In this document: positions 1 to 6,938 of the stretch, piece after piece
How positions within the stretch are numbered: position 1 is the first letter of the stretch
Layout of the letters: each line of letters begins with the position of its first letter
Assembly: GCF_946478955.1 (NCBI RefSeq)
Contig: NZ_CAMLDL010000025.1
Span: forward strand, 1 to 24,622
DNA length: 24,622 nt
DNA from: an uncultured Sphingomonas sp.
GTDB lineage: Bacteria > Pseudomonadota > Alphaproteobacteria > Sphingomonadales > Sphingomonadaceae
Direction of reading: 5' to 3'
The notes under the pieces: generated by a model
Databases searched by the model: none
The model's input: the letters and a program-made list of their open reading frames with translations, nothing else
What the model was told of the DNA's origin: nothing
Position numbers and translations under genes: made by a program

Positions 1-647
1 CCTGCGTCGCCGGCTTCGGCGATGTCGGCAAGGGCTCGGCCGCGTCGCTCCGCAATGGCGGCGCTCGCGTTCTCGTGACCGAAGTCGATCCGATCTGCGC
101 GCTTCAGGCGGCAATGGAAGGCTATGAAGTCGTGACGATGGAAGAAGCCGCCAAGCGCGCCGACATCTTCGTCACCGCGACCGGCAACTTCGACGTCATC
201 ACGCTCGATCACATGCGCGACATGAAGGACATGGCGATCGTCAGCAACATCGGCCACTTCGACAGCGAGATCCAGATTGGTGCGCTGAGCAACATGAAAT
301 GGACCGAGATCAAGCCGCAGGTTGACGAAGTCACCTTCCCGGACGGCAAGCGCCTGATCATCCTGTCGAAGGGACGCCTTGTGAACCTGGGCAATGCCAC
401 CGGCCACCCCAGCTTCGTCATGTCGTCGAGCTTCACCAACCAGACGCTCGCGCAGATCGAGCTGTGGACCGGCGGCGACAAGTATAAGAACGAAGTCTAC
501 GTCCTGCCCAAGCACCTCGACGAAAAGGTCGCTGCGCTTCACCTCGACAAGCTTGGCGTCAAGCTGTCGAAGCTGAACGACAAGCAGGCGGCGTATATCG
601 GTGTGCAACCCGAAGGACCGTTCAAACCGGACCATTACCGCTACTAA
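1..647 (+). CDS. ahcY: Adenosylhomocysteinase (S-adenosyl-L-homocysteine hydrolase), C-terminal part
   Basis: This gene is cut by the left edge of the window; the reading frame is open from base 3 and ends with TAA at 645-647. The enzyme reversibly hydrolyses S-adenosylhomocysteine to adenosine and homocysteine in the cytosol, relieving product inhibition of methyltransferases. The visible part begins in the NAD-binding Rossmann fold with the glycine-rich [10 protein letters not shown] loop. It continues through [15 protein letters not shown] and the TATGNFDVI segment. It ends in the characteristic C-terminal tail KPDHYRY, which in this family contacts NAD of the neighbouring subunit. A GTG at base 75 is an internal valine, not the start. 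No frameshift or missing motif is seen in the visible portion. It is followed by a hairpin terminator and converges on the TPR-sulfotransferase gene. Confidence 0.96.
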   Translation, partial: CVAGFGDVGKGSAASLRNGGARVLVTEVDPICALQAAMEGYEVVTMEEAAKRADIFVTATGNFDVITLDHMRDMKDMAIVSNIGHFDSEIQIGALSNMKWTEIKPQVDEVTFPDGKRLIILSKGRLVNLGNATGHPSFVMSSSFTNQTLAQIELWTGGDKYKNEVYVLPKHLDEKVAALHLDKLGVKLSKLNDKQAAYIGVQPEGPFKPDHYRY

Positions 648-677
648 GACCATGCGCGATCGCAGTCGCGCTGGTTA

Positions 678-716
678 AAAAAAGGGCCGCTCTCCAACCA
701 GAGGGCGGCCTCTTTC
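678..716. terminator. Bidirectional rho-independent terminator between ahcY and the sulfotransferase operon
   Basis: A GC-rich hairpin pairs GGCCGC (685-690) with GCGGCC (705-710). A run of seven A lies on its left (677-683), which reads as a T-tract for the minus strand, and TCTTTCTATT lies on its right. It sits between two converging genes (ahcY end 647, sulfotransferase end 722), so it can serve both. The minus-strand version has the better T-tract. Confidence 0.7.
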
Positions 717-721
717 TATTC

Positions 722-2497
722 CTACTCAACCGGCGGCGGCGCCAACCGGTCCTGCAAAGGTCCCAACCACGCTTCGTAGTTCCGCCACGCGCCGATACCA
801 TCCCGATTCATGGGACGACGAACTTGCTCGCTGCTTGCCGTTGCAACGGGAGTCGATGAGCGATGGAAGTTCAGCATTTCAGGGTCGAAATCGATTCCGA
901 TGAAAGTGCAAAGGTCGCGCACGATGCGTTCAGGATCGTCGACAAGCTGCTCAAACTCCAACTGGTAAACACGATCTGGCGCAATTGCGGCCAAATGATC
1001 AGTCAGCCGAACATAATCGCGATAAAAGGCGGCAATATTGCCGAGATCGCTCGCCGCAGGATGCCCCCTGGCAAACAGCGTCTTATAGTTGGACCAGCAG
1101 CAATCAAGCGCTGATCGGCGGATATCGATGACGATCGCCTGAGGCATTGCTCGAAGCGCAAAGGGCAGATGCCGCCAGTTCATGTGAAGCTTGTCAGTGA
1201 ACCACGAAACGGTGTCGCGGCGACGTTCGGCGGCTCGCTCGAGGTAGGCGAGTGCAAACTGATCGGATGCCTTTCCGTTCAGGCTAGCGGCAATGGCGCC
1301 AATCGTTTCCGCGGGCCGCTTCTTGCGCAGCCGTTCAACTAGGTGGGGCAGGATAGGGAGCTCGCCCAGTGCCTCTACGTCAGAATGGCGGCCAACTATC
1401 CGTTCGAGGAGCGTAGACCCTGCGCGCGGCATCCCGACAATAAAAATTGGGGTAGGCTCAGCGACCGGCCCGCGCGGTGGAATAGAATTGCCACCTAAAT
1501 TGCTAATCTGATCATCGACCATCGCGCTGAGCTCGGCCGGGTCGTACGGTTGAGCCGCGAGACGCAGTCTATTTCCTTGCTCGAAATGTCTAAAAGCGTC
1601 GGCATATGAACGTTGGCGGTCATAAATCGTCGCCAGCGCAAAATGGAGGTTCCCAGCATCTTCAGGGTAGCCGGCCCGCGCCTCCAATGCGTCGCGCATC
1701 GCATCCATATCGAGTGGCGAGATGGCTGAGGGGTCGTGGGTTGCAAGGCTCCACCAGGCAAGGCCGTATGTTGGTTGATGCTGGATTGCCGCCCTATAGG
1801 CCGATTGGGCGTCCTCTTTCATGCCCATAAAGCGCCGGGCGTCCCCCAACTGTACCCACGCATCTGCCGCACGCGGACTTTGACGCAGCACTTGTTCGAT
1901 GGCCGCTGCACTGTTCGCATAATCACCGAGATCGCCGAGCAAGCGCGCGCGCAAACGCAATAGTGTGGCATCATTCGGCTGCCGTGCCACTAGTTCGTCC
2001 GCGAGCGCCAACGCTTCACGAAGCTTGTCCTGGAGCATCAGGGCGTTGATCAATAAGCTGCTCGCGGCAAGAAACGATGGCGCCCGATCCCGCACGATAC
2101 GCAACAGGTCTTCCGCCTCCTTGCCAAGACCAAAAGCCAGTGCCGATTCTGCTGAAAGAGTAAGGGCCGCAAGATCATCGGGCTCGGCCTGCAGGAGTTG
2201 GGCCGTCAGCTGACTGGCCTCGCCAGCGTCGCCACGATTCAGCGCGTCAACGGCACGCACCAGCAAGGGATTGCGCTGGCTATGATGGATAGCGGCGACC
2301 TCCGCCGCATGCGCTTCGTCAACATGGTTGAGCTGTCGGTGTGCGGCGGCAGCGATCCGTAACGCGACGGGAAAGCCAGGATATTGCGCGAGGATTTCAT
2401 GCGCCTGAACTAGCGCGGCGTTCGGATCGTCTTTAACCAGCGAACGCGCGTGCATAATTTGGCGATGGAGCATGTTCCTATCTGGCGCGCTTGGCAT
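722..2497 (-). CDS. TPR-repeat sulfotransferase family protein
   Basis: This 591-residue protein has an N-terminal tetratricopeptide-repeat region (about residues 10-310, repeated helical units rich in Ala/Leu such as LGDLGDYANSAAAIEQVL) and a C-terminal sulfotransferase domain (about 345-580). The 5'-phosphosulfate-binding loop is PRAGSTLLE (from P357). A 3'-phosphate-binding element, IDIRRSALDCCW, follows at about 457-468. The C-terminal SSEQVRRPMNRDGIGAW segment resembles the PAPS-contacting end of TPST-like enzymes. The family transfers sulfate from PAPS to an acceptor; the TPR part probably binds a protein or peptide partner. No signal peptide is apparent, so it is probably cytoplasmic. 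The ATG lies 3 bases after the TGA of the upstream short sulfotransferase, with a weak ribosome site, suggesting translational coupling. It is the last gene of the receptor operon. The acceptor is unknown. Confidence 0.85.
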   Translation of the reverse strand: MPSAPDRNMLHRQIMHARSLVKDDPNAALVQAHEILAQYPGFPVALRIAAAAHRQLNHVDEAHAAEVAAIHHSQRNPLLVRAVDALNRGDAGEASQLTAQLLQAEPDDLAALTLSAESALAFGLGKEAEDLLRIVRDRAPSFLAASSLLINALMLQDKLREALALADELVARQPNDATLLRLRARLLGDLGDYANSAAAIEQVLRQSPRAADAWVQLGDARRFMGMKEDAQSAYRAAIQHQPTYGLAWWSLATHDPSAISPLDMDAMRDALEARAGYPEDAGNLHFALATIYDRQRSYADAFRHFEQGNRLRLAAQPYDPAELSAMVDDQISNLGGNSIPPRGPVAEPTPIFIVGMPRAGSTLLERIVGRHSDVEALGELPILPHLVERLRKKRPAETIGAIAASLNGKASDQFALAYLERAAERRRDTVSWFTDKLHMNWRHLPFALRAMPQAIVIDIRRSALDCCWSNYKTLFARGHPAASDLGNIAAFYRDYVRLTDHLAAIAPDRVYQLEFEQLVDDPERIVRDLCTFIGIDFDPEMLNFHRSSTPVATASSEQVRRPMNRDGIGAWRNYEAWLGPLQDRLAPPPVE

Positions 2498-2500
2498 GTT

Positions 2501-3286
2501 TCACTGATAACCTAGAAGGTCGCGTAGACCTGGTGCGACCTGATCGACGAGTTTGCGCTGAATTTCGGGCAGATCCTCTGGAAACTCCGCAATTTCACCG
2601 GATAGATTTTCCCGTGCTGTGCCGCTTCGGGCGGGATTGGCGCCGACCCTAATCCGCTCGCGCCAATCCGCCGGCAGATCGACCCCCATTGCGCCGAACA
2701 ATGTCGCGAAATAGGCCGCTGCTTCTTCCGTTTGGATCGTGGCAACGGCGTTCTTCAACTCTTCGTAGCGGACTAGGTGAATGCCGGTTCCCAACCACGC
2801 CAGCGCATTGTGCTGATAATATTCCGCAAGGCCGGGCATTTTCTCCCAAATGCCGAAGATGATCAGGTTGAAGAGCTGGTTGACGGTCAGCCGACCGGAT
2901 TTCAGATGATCGAGGCTCCCCGAAAATTGATCCGACACCATGAAGCGGGCGCGGGCGATAACCCAATCATAGGGGTCGCGAACCAGCAAAATGGTCCGTG
3001 CATTGGAAAGCTCGATCGCAGCCATGTCCGAAAAGGGAAGATGTCCCATGCTCAGTTGCGGACGGCGCAGGTCGAAAGCGCCCAAATGATTTCGCAAGAT
3101 GGCGTGTTGGATGAACTCGACGCGGTACTGCTGATCGAGTGGGACGAACATACGAACGATGTTCTGCAGCAGATGGCTGCCACTCTTCGGCACACTGTTG
3201 AGAAATAGCGGTTGCCGAAGCGGCGCAGGGTCAAAGCGCCTTGTTTCTTCGTCAAGGGTGTCGGGTCTGAGTTGAACGCGTTGCAT
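2501..3286 (-). CDS. Short sulfotransferase domain protein
   Basis: This 261-residue single-domain protein has a clear 5'-phosphosulfate loop, VPKSGSHLL (P33-L40), at the end of the first beta strand. A second conserved segment, LLVRDPYDWVIAR (about 101-113), fits the 3'-phosphate-binding region in which Arg103 and neighbours contact PAPS. SMGHLPFS (79-86) and RYEEL (173-177) are further family-like blocks. It differs from its neighbour: there is no TPR region and the sequence around the loops is not similar, so the two look like different sulfotransferase subfamilies rather than a duplication. There is no signal peptide or membrane segment. The ATG at 3286 has only a weak purine-rich stretch upstream. 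It lies 98 bases after the receptor gene, with a hairpin between them, and 3 bases before the TPR-sulfotransferase. The substrate is unknown (protein, sugar or lipid are all possible). Confidence 0.8.
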   Translation of the reverse strand: MQRVQLRPDTLDEETRRFDPAPLRQPLFLNSVPKSGSHLLQNIVRMFVPLDQQYRVEFIQHAILRNHLGAFDLRRPQLSMGHLPFSDMAAIELSNARTILLVRDPYDWVIARARFMVSDQFSGSLDHLKSGRLTVNQLFNLIIFGIWEKMPGLAEYYQHNALAWLGTGIHLVRYEELKNAVATIQTEEAAAYFATLFGAMGVDLPADWRERIRVGANPARSGTARENLSGEIAEFPEDLPEIQRKLVDQVAPGLRDLLGYQ

Positions 3287-3330
3287 GTGGAATCTCTAAA
3301 TCCATTGTGGGGACAGCGCCAGCAATGAGA

Positions 3331-3360
3331 AAGGGAGCGGCAGCCTGCGCCGCCGCTCCC
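3331..3360 (-). terminator. Hairpin between the receptor gene and the sulfotransferases
   Basis: A perfect 9-bp stem pairs GGGAGCGGC (3333-3341) with GCCGCTCCC (3352-3360) around a 10-base loop. Read on the minus strand it is followed by TTTCTC, a weak T-tract. It lies just after the receptor stop codon (3385). It may end most receptor transcripts while letting some continue into the sulfotransferase genes, or it may act as a 3' stabiliser; the weak T-tract makes full termination uncertain. Confidence 0.5.
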
Positions 3361-3384
3361 TGTTCCGGCTAAACTGCTAGCCGA

Positions 3385-6300
3385 CTAGAATCGGGCTTTG
3401 GCGTTGATGAACATCCGCCGGCCAAGCCAGTCATACTGCGATGCAAGTGCAGGCGCCGTGCCGATGGTCGATACACCAGAAACCTTCGGCGGCTTGCGGT
3501 TGAACACATTCGACATACCCAGCGTTACCTCAAACCGCTTGGCGAATTCCTGAGTCACCGAAAAGTTGTGATAAAATGCGCTGCCGGCCTTTGGCTTGAC
3601 GCAAACATCACCATCGAACTGGCTGATCGTGTTCGGATTAGTGCTGCAAAGATCACCATTCAGCTCGTTATAATCGGCCACGCTGGACGATTTGCCAATA
3701 TAATTGACACCCCAAAACAGTGTGGTTGAACCAAGATCGAGCGACGTATTGATATCGGCGTTAAACTTGGGATCGCCGATATCGCCATTCAGGACATCGA
3801 ATTCACCCAGGCGCGAAACGGTATCCTTGAACTGACGCGTGCCCTGAGCAACAACCGACAACTTGCCAAAGCCAAGCTGCTGGTCGAGCCGGAATGTCAT
3901 GTCCAGACCTGTGTTGCGCTGTTCATCGATATTGATGAAGCGCGAAAACACATTCTTGATGTTTTCCGGATCACCGTCCTGACCACGTTCGAACAGGCTG
4001 CAGCGCGGGTCGTTCGGGAAATTATCTGACTCATAACAGCCATATACGATATCGCGGGCCGTAAGGCGGTCGATCTCGCCGCGGACGGTGATGTCGAAAT
4101 AATCGAGAACTAGTGACATTCGGGTATTTGGGAGCCCCGCAAAGCGTGGCGTTAAGATGATGCTGGCCGTCTTGGCTTTCGATTTTTCAGGCTTGAGTTC
4201 GCCAATGCCGCCGGAGGTAAAGACGGTGGCCTGAATCCCCGCACCGCTATGGGTTGGGCTAATTCCATCGGCGGCGCAGTTGGTGGCAACGCGCTGTGAA
4301 ATCTCACCATTGTCAAACCGGTTCTGCCAACTGACGCATGGATCGATGGATGACTGGCGAGCTCCGCTGGCCTGCCCGGCGAGGAATTGTTCGAACAGAG
4401 CGGGAGCGCGGAACGACGTTCCCATCGTGGCCCGGAAACGCACCCAGTCGTTGACCTGCCAGTTCGCCATTACCTTGTAGGTGAAGTTCCCTTTATTATT
4501 GGAGGTGAAGCCATCGGACCCGCGCACCGCCTTGACCGACGTTACGCGGCCAGCCCCAGAAAGTTCGAAGCTCTTTGCAAAGGTGGCGTCCTTAAACACC
4601 GGAATATTGACCTCCGCAAAGGCCTCTTTGGTGACGGTGTGACCATAGGTGTGCCCGGAGGAGAAACCGTTGGCGAACGCGTTGTCGACAAATTGCGGCG
4701 ACGTCGGATCGGTCGGGTCATAATCCGGGTTTGCGGCCTGCGTGATGTGCCCCGGTTGATCGTCGATCGAATCACGCCGAATAACGGCGCCAACGGCGAC
4801 GCCAACCGCACCAGCTGGAAGATCGAAAACATTGCCAGTCGCAGAGGCTTCAACAAAAGACTGCTTATATTTGGTTCGTCCGGTTTCCGTGTCGAAGAGG
4901 TAGTTGCGCTCTTCATCTGAGAGGTCGCCGGCCATGACCCGCGGGTCGACCCAATTCATCTGCAGGCATTCGCGATTGCTAATCGGTGTAAAAAGACCGG
5001 CGCAGCCATAGCCGTATGCGCGAAGCGTTTGCTGGTAGATGACGTCGTTTAGAATCTGCTGAAGCTTATATTTGCCGTTGGACAGGCTGTGGTGGCCATA
5101 AACGTCCCAATGCCAGGTTTTCCCGACATCCCCACGCAGGCCTAGGATACCCCGATAATAATCAACGGTATATTTCCGATGGACATCGATAATACCCGTC
5201 GGGCTGACGTAGGAATTCCCGCCTTCCGGGTTCGTGAATCCTGGGAAGGGATCGTCCGGATCGCCGGGAGCATAGAGACCCGTGTAGCCGAAATTGTAGA
5301 ACTGGGTCAGGCTGTCTTCATATGTCCGGCGACGATTGAACAAGCCTTCGGCATATGCCTCGACATTGTCGGAAATTTCAAACGAGCCATCCAGATAGCC
5401 GGTAATACGGTCGGACCGCGGGATAACCGATGATGCCCGTTCATAGGGGTGATAAAGGTTCATCACAGAGTTGCTGGCCGGATCGCCATCGAGGCCAACC
5501 GGGAACCAGCCCGGCGGTGTCGCGAGATCGCCCGGCGCCGCCGCGGGCGGCATACCGCCGATATAGTTGCCGAGGTTGTCGCCAGGGTAGCTGTACTGAA
5601 GCAGCGTCAAATAATCAGGCATATTGCCGACGCCGTAGGTCCACACCTGACCCCAGATTACGCCGTCGCACCGATATTTTCCAGTGCGCGGATCCACCAG
5701 ATCGGCGCGAGTTTTCATGTCCTTGCGGAAAATATAATCTTCCGGGCAATCGAGATATTTGCGGTCTTTGCGCTCCAGCTCGCTCTGCTTGTACCAGTCG
5801 ACGGCCAGCATGATGTGGCCCCGGCCAAAATCCTTACCCCAGGCGGCACTGGCGTTATAGGATTCGCCGCCGCTCTTCAGCGGCATGTTTGCATAACCGG
5901 ATAGTTCAAGGCCGTCGGTGTGGGTTTTGGTGATAATGTTGACCACGCCGGCGATCGCGTCCGAACCGTAAATCGAGGATGCGCCATCCTTCAGGATTTC
6001 GACGGATTTGACGATCGACGACGGCAGGATGTTAAGGTCGAACGACGCAATGGCACCGCGGGTGCCGGCGGGACCGGCACGGCGGCTGTTGAGCATGACC
6101 AACGTCCGCTCTGCGCCCAGGCCACGAAGCGACACGGTTTGTGTGCCAGGACCGCCGTTGGTGACGAAGTTAGTGGAGATCGCGGACGTGATTTGCGTTG
6201 AACCCTGCGCAATCGGCGAGCTTTGAATCATGTCCGACGTGCTGAGACGGCCCTGACGCTGCGATAGTTCAGGATCAATGATCTGCAACGGCGATGAACT

Positions 6301-6540
6301 GGACGATTCGGTACGACGGATGCGTGAACCGGTCACGACAATTTCATCGTCCTGCTGGACTTGGGTCGGCGCGGGTCGGGGGGAAGGAACCGGCGTTGCC
6401 GCCTGATCCTCTTCGGGCGCGGCCTGGTCGGAGACCGTTGCGTCCTGTGCCACGGCAGGGCTGGCAATCATCATCGCGGCAAGAGACGCACCGACGAATA
6501 AAAGGCTTCGTTGCGAAAACGAATTGGCGGAGCCTGACAT
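3385..6540 (-). CDS. TonB-dependent outer-membrane receptor
   Basis: This is a 1051-residue receptor for TonB/ExbB/ExbD-energised uptake of an unknown ligand across the outer membrane. I chose the ATG at 6540 because AAAGGGGAA lies just upstream and the protein then opens with a normal signal peptide (about 1-31, cleavage near AVA|QD); an in-frame upstream start at 6597 would bury the signal peptide. After a Pro/Glu-rich linker comes the TonB box EIVVTG (66-71). The plug domain (about 76-195) includes the VSLRGLGAERTLVMLN block and DGASSIYGSDAIAGVVNIIT. A large beta-barrel follows and ends in Phe (NAKARF), the usual BAM recognition residue. The ten cysteines occur as five close pairs in predicted loop regions. 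It is the first gene of a minus-strand group with two sulfotransferases and is transcribed divergently from divL. The ligand cannot be deduced. Confidence 0.92.
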   Translation of the reverse strand: MSGSANSFSQRSLLFVGASLAAMMIASPAVAQDATVSDQAAPEEDQAATPVPSPRPAPTQVQQDDEIVVTGSRIRRTESSSSSPLQIIDPELSQRQGRLSTSDMIQSSPIAQGSTQITSAISTNFVTNGGPGTQTVSLRGLGAERTLVMLNSRRAGPAGTRGAIASFDLNILPSSIVKSVEILKDGASSIYGSDAIAGVVNIITKTHTDGLELSGYANMPLKSGGESYNASAAWGKDFGRGHIMLAVDWYKQSELERKDRKYLDCPEDYIFRKDMKTRADLVDPRTGKYRCDGVIWGQVWTYGVGNMPDYLTLLQYSYPGDNLGNYIGGMPPAAAPGDLATPPGWFPVGLDGDPASNSVMNLYHPYERASSVIPRSDRITGYLDGSFEISDNVEAYAEGLFNRRRTYEDSLTQFYNFGYTGLYAPGDPDDPFPGFTNPEGGNSYVSPTGIIDVHRKYTVDYYRGILGLRGDVGKTWHWDVYGHHSLSNGKYKLQQILNDVIYQQTLRAYGYGCAGLFTPISNRECLQMNWVDPRVMAGDLSDEERNYLFDTETGRTKYKQSFVEASATGNVFDLPAGAVGVAVGAVIRRDSIDDQPGHITQAANPDYDPTDPTSPQFVDNAFANGFSSGHTYGHTVTKEAFAEVNIPVFKDATFAKSFELSGAGRVTSVKAVRGSDGFTSNNKGNFTYKVMANWQVNDWVRFRATMGTSFRAPALFEQFLAGQASGARQSSIDPCVSWQNRFDNGEISQRVATNCAADGISPTHSGAGIQATVFTSGGIGELKPEKSKAKTASIILTPRFAGLPNTRMSLVLDYFDITVRGEIDRLTARDIVYGCYESDNFPNDPRCSLFERGQDGDPENIKNVFSRFINIDEQRNTGLDMTFRLDQQLGFGKLSVVAQGTRQFKDTVSRLGEFDVLNGDIGDPKFNADINTSLDLGSTTLFWGVNYIGKSSSVADYNELNGDLCSTNPNTISQFDGDVCVKPKAGSAFYHNFSVTQEFAKRFEVTLGMSNVFNRKPPKVSGVSTIGTAPALASQYDWLGRRMFINAKARF

Positions 6541-6617
6541 AAATTCCCCTTTGTTGATGTCCGCTGTAACGGCCTTGGAGCCCCCTCCGAGTTGCACAGC
6601 GAACCTTTAACTTGGCG

Positions 6618-6647
6618 ATTTAGGGCGAGCGACCGGGAACAAGTCAA
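6618..6647 (-). promoter_or_regulatory. Candidate sigma-70 type promoter of the TonB receptor
   Basis: On the minus strand TTGACT (6647-6642) is followed after 18 bases by CTAAAT (6623-6618). These are reasonable -35 and -10 matches. Transcription would start near 6611, leaving a leader of about 70 bases before the ATG at 6540. This is a pattern match only. Confidence 0.4.
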
Positions 6648-6663
6648 CGGGCCAGTTTGCGGA

Positions 6664-6687
6664 TTTTAGGCAATATTGAGCCTTAAA
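6664..6687. promoter_or_regulatory. AT-rich inverted repeat upstream of the receptor promoter (possible operator)
   Basis: The arms TTTAGGC and GCCTTAAA flank a perfect CAATATTG palindrome (6671-6678), giving a nearly symmetrical 24-base site with one extra base in one arm. It lies about 17 bases upstream of the candidate -35 box, where an activator or repressor of the receptor operon could bind. The binding protein is unknown. Confidence 0.35.
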
Positions 6688-6938
6688 TTCGGAATTCTGG
6701 CTCGTCCAAAGGCGCAATGAAGGACGACGGCGTAGGGGCGCAAACGATTGAAATGACGCGATGTGTCTGCTTTGCAACAGACGTGGATATTGTCGGCCAA
6801 CGGCCGTTTTGCCGGGTTCGCCGTCGCGAGCCCACACGGTGATTGTTCGGAACAGAAATGAATGGGCGGTCCGGGCCTTTTTCTTTCGCAACAGCCGCCC
6901 TATGACCTGATCATGCAGAGCGGGGCGAAGTAGCAGCA

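Larger units (their letters stand above)
6541..6938. other. Gene-free divergent control region between the TonB receptor and divL
   Basis: About 400 bases separate the divergent receptor and divL starts. I see no convincing gene here. The region holds the receptor ribosome site and leader, a candidate receptor promoter, and an AT-rich inverted repeat. It also has a short CGGCC-AAC-GGCCG hairpin followed by TTTT (6794-6810) and a GGGCGG/CCGCCC inverted repeat (6864-6900) just before divL. An open frame of 41 codons at 6717-6842 has AAAGG upstream but looks like no known protein. I cannot place the divL promoter with confidence. Confidence 0.6.

Noticed and set aside
722..3286. The two sulfotransferases as a tandem duplication
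   Set aside because: Their phosphosulfate loops and surrounding sequence differ, and only one has a TPR region, so separate subfamilies are more likely.
5449..5904. Long open frames opposite the receptor gene (also near 4387-4920)
   Set aside because: They lie wholly inside the receptor coding region, have no family-like sequence and are expected by-products of GC-rich codon usage.
6717..6842. Plus-strand frame of 41 codons with AAAGG upstream, considered as a peptide precursor for the sulfotransferases
   Set aside because: It contains no tyrosine, no signal peptide and is on the opposite strand from the sulfotransferase operon; the ribosome-site match is short enough to be chance.
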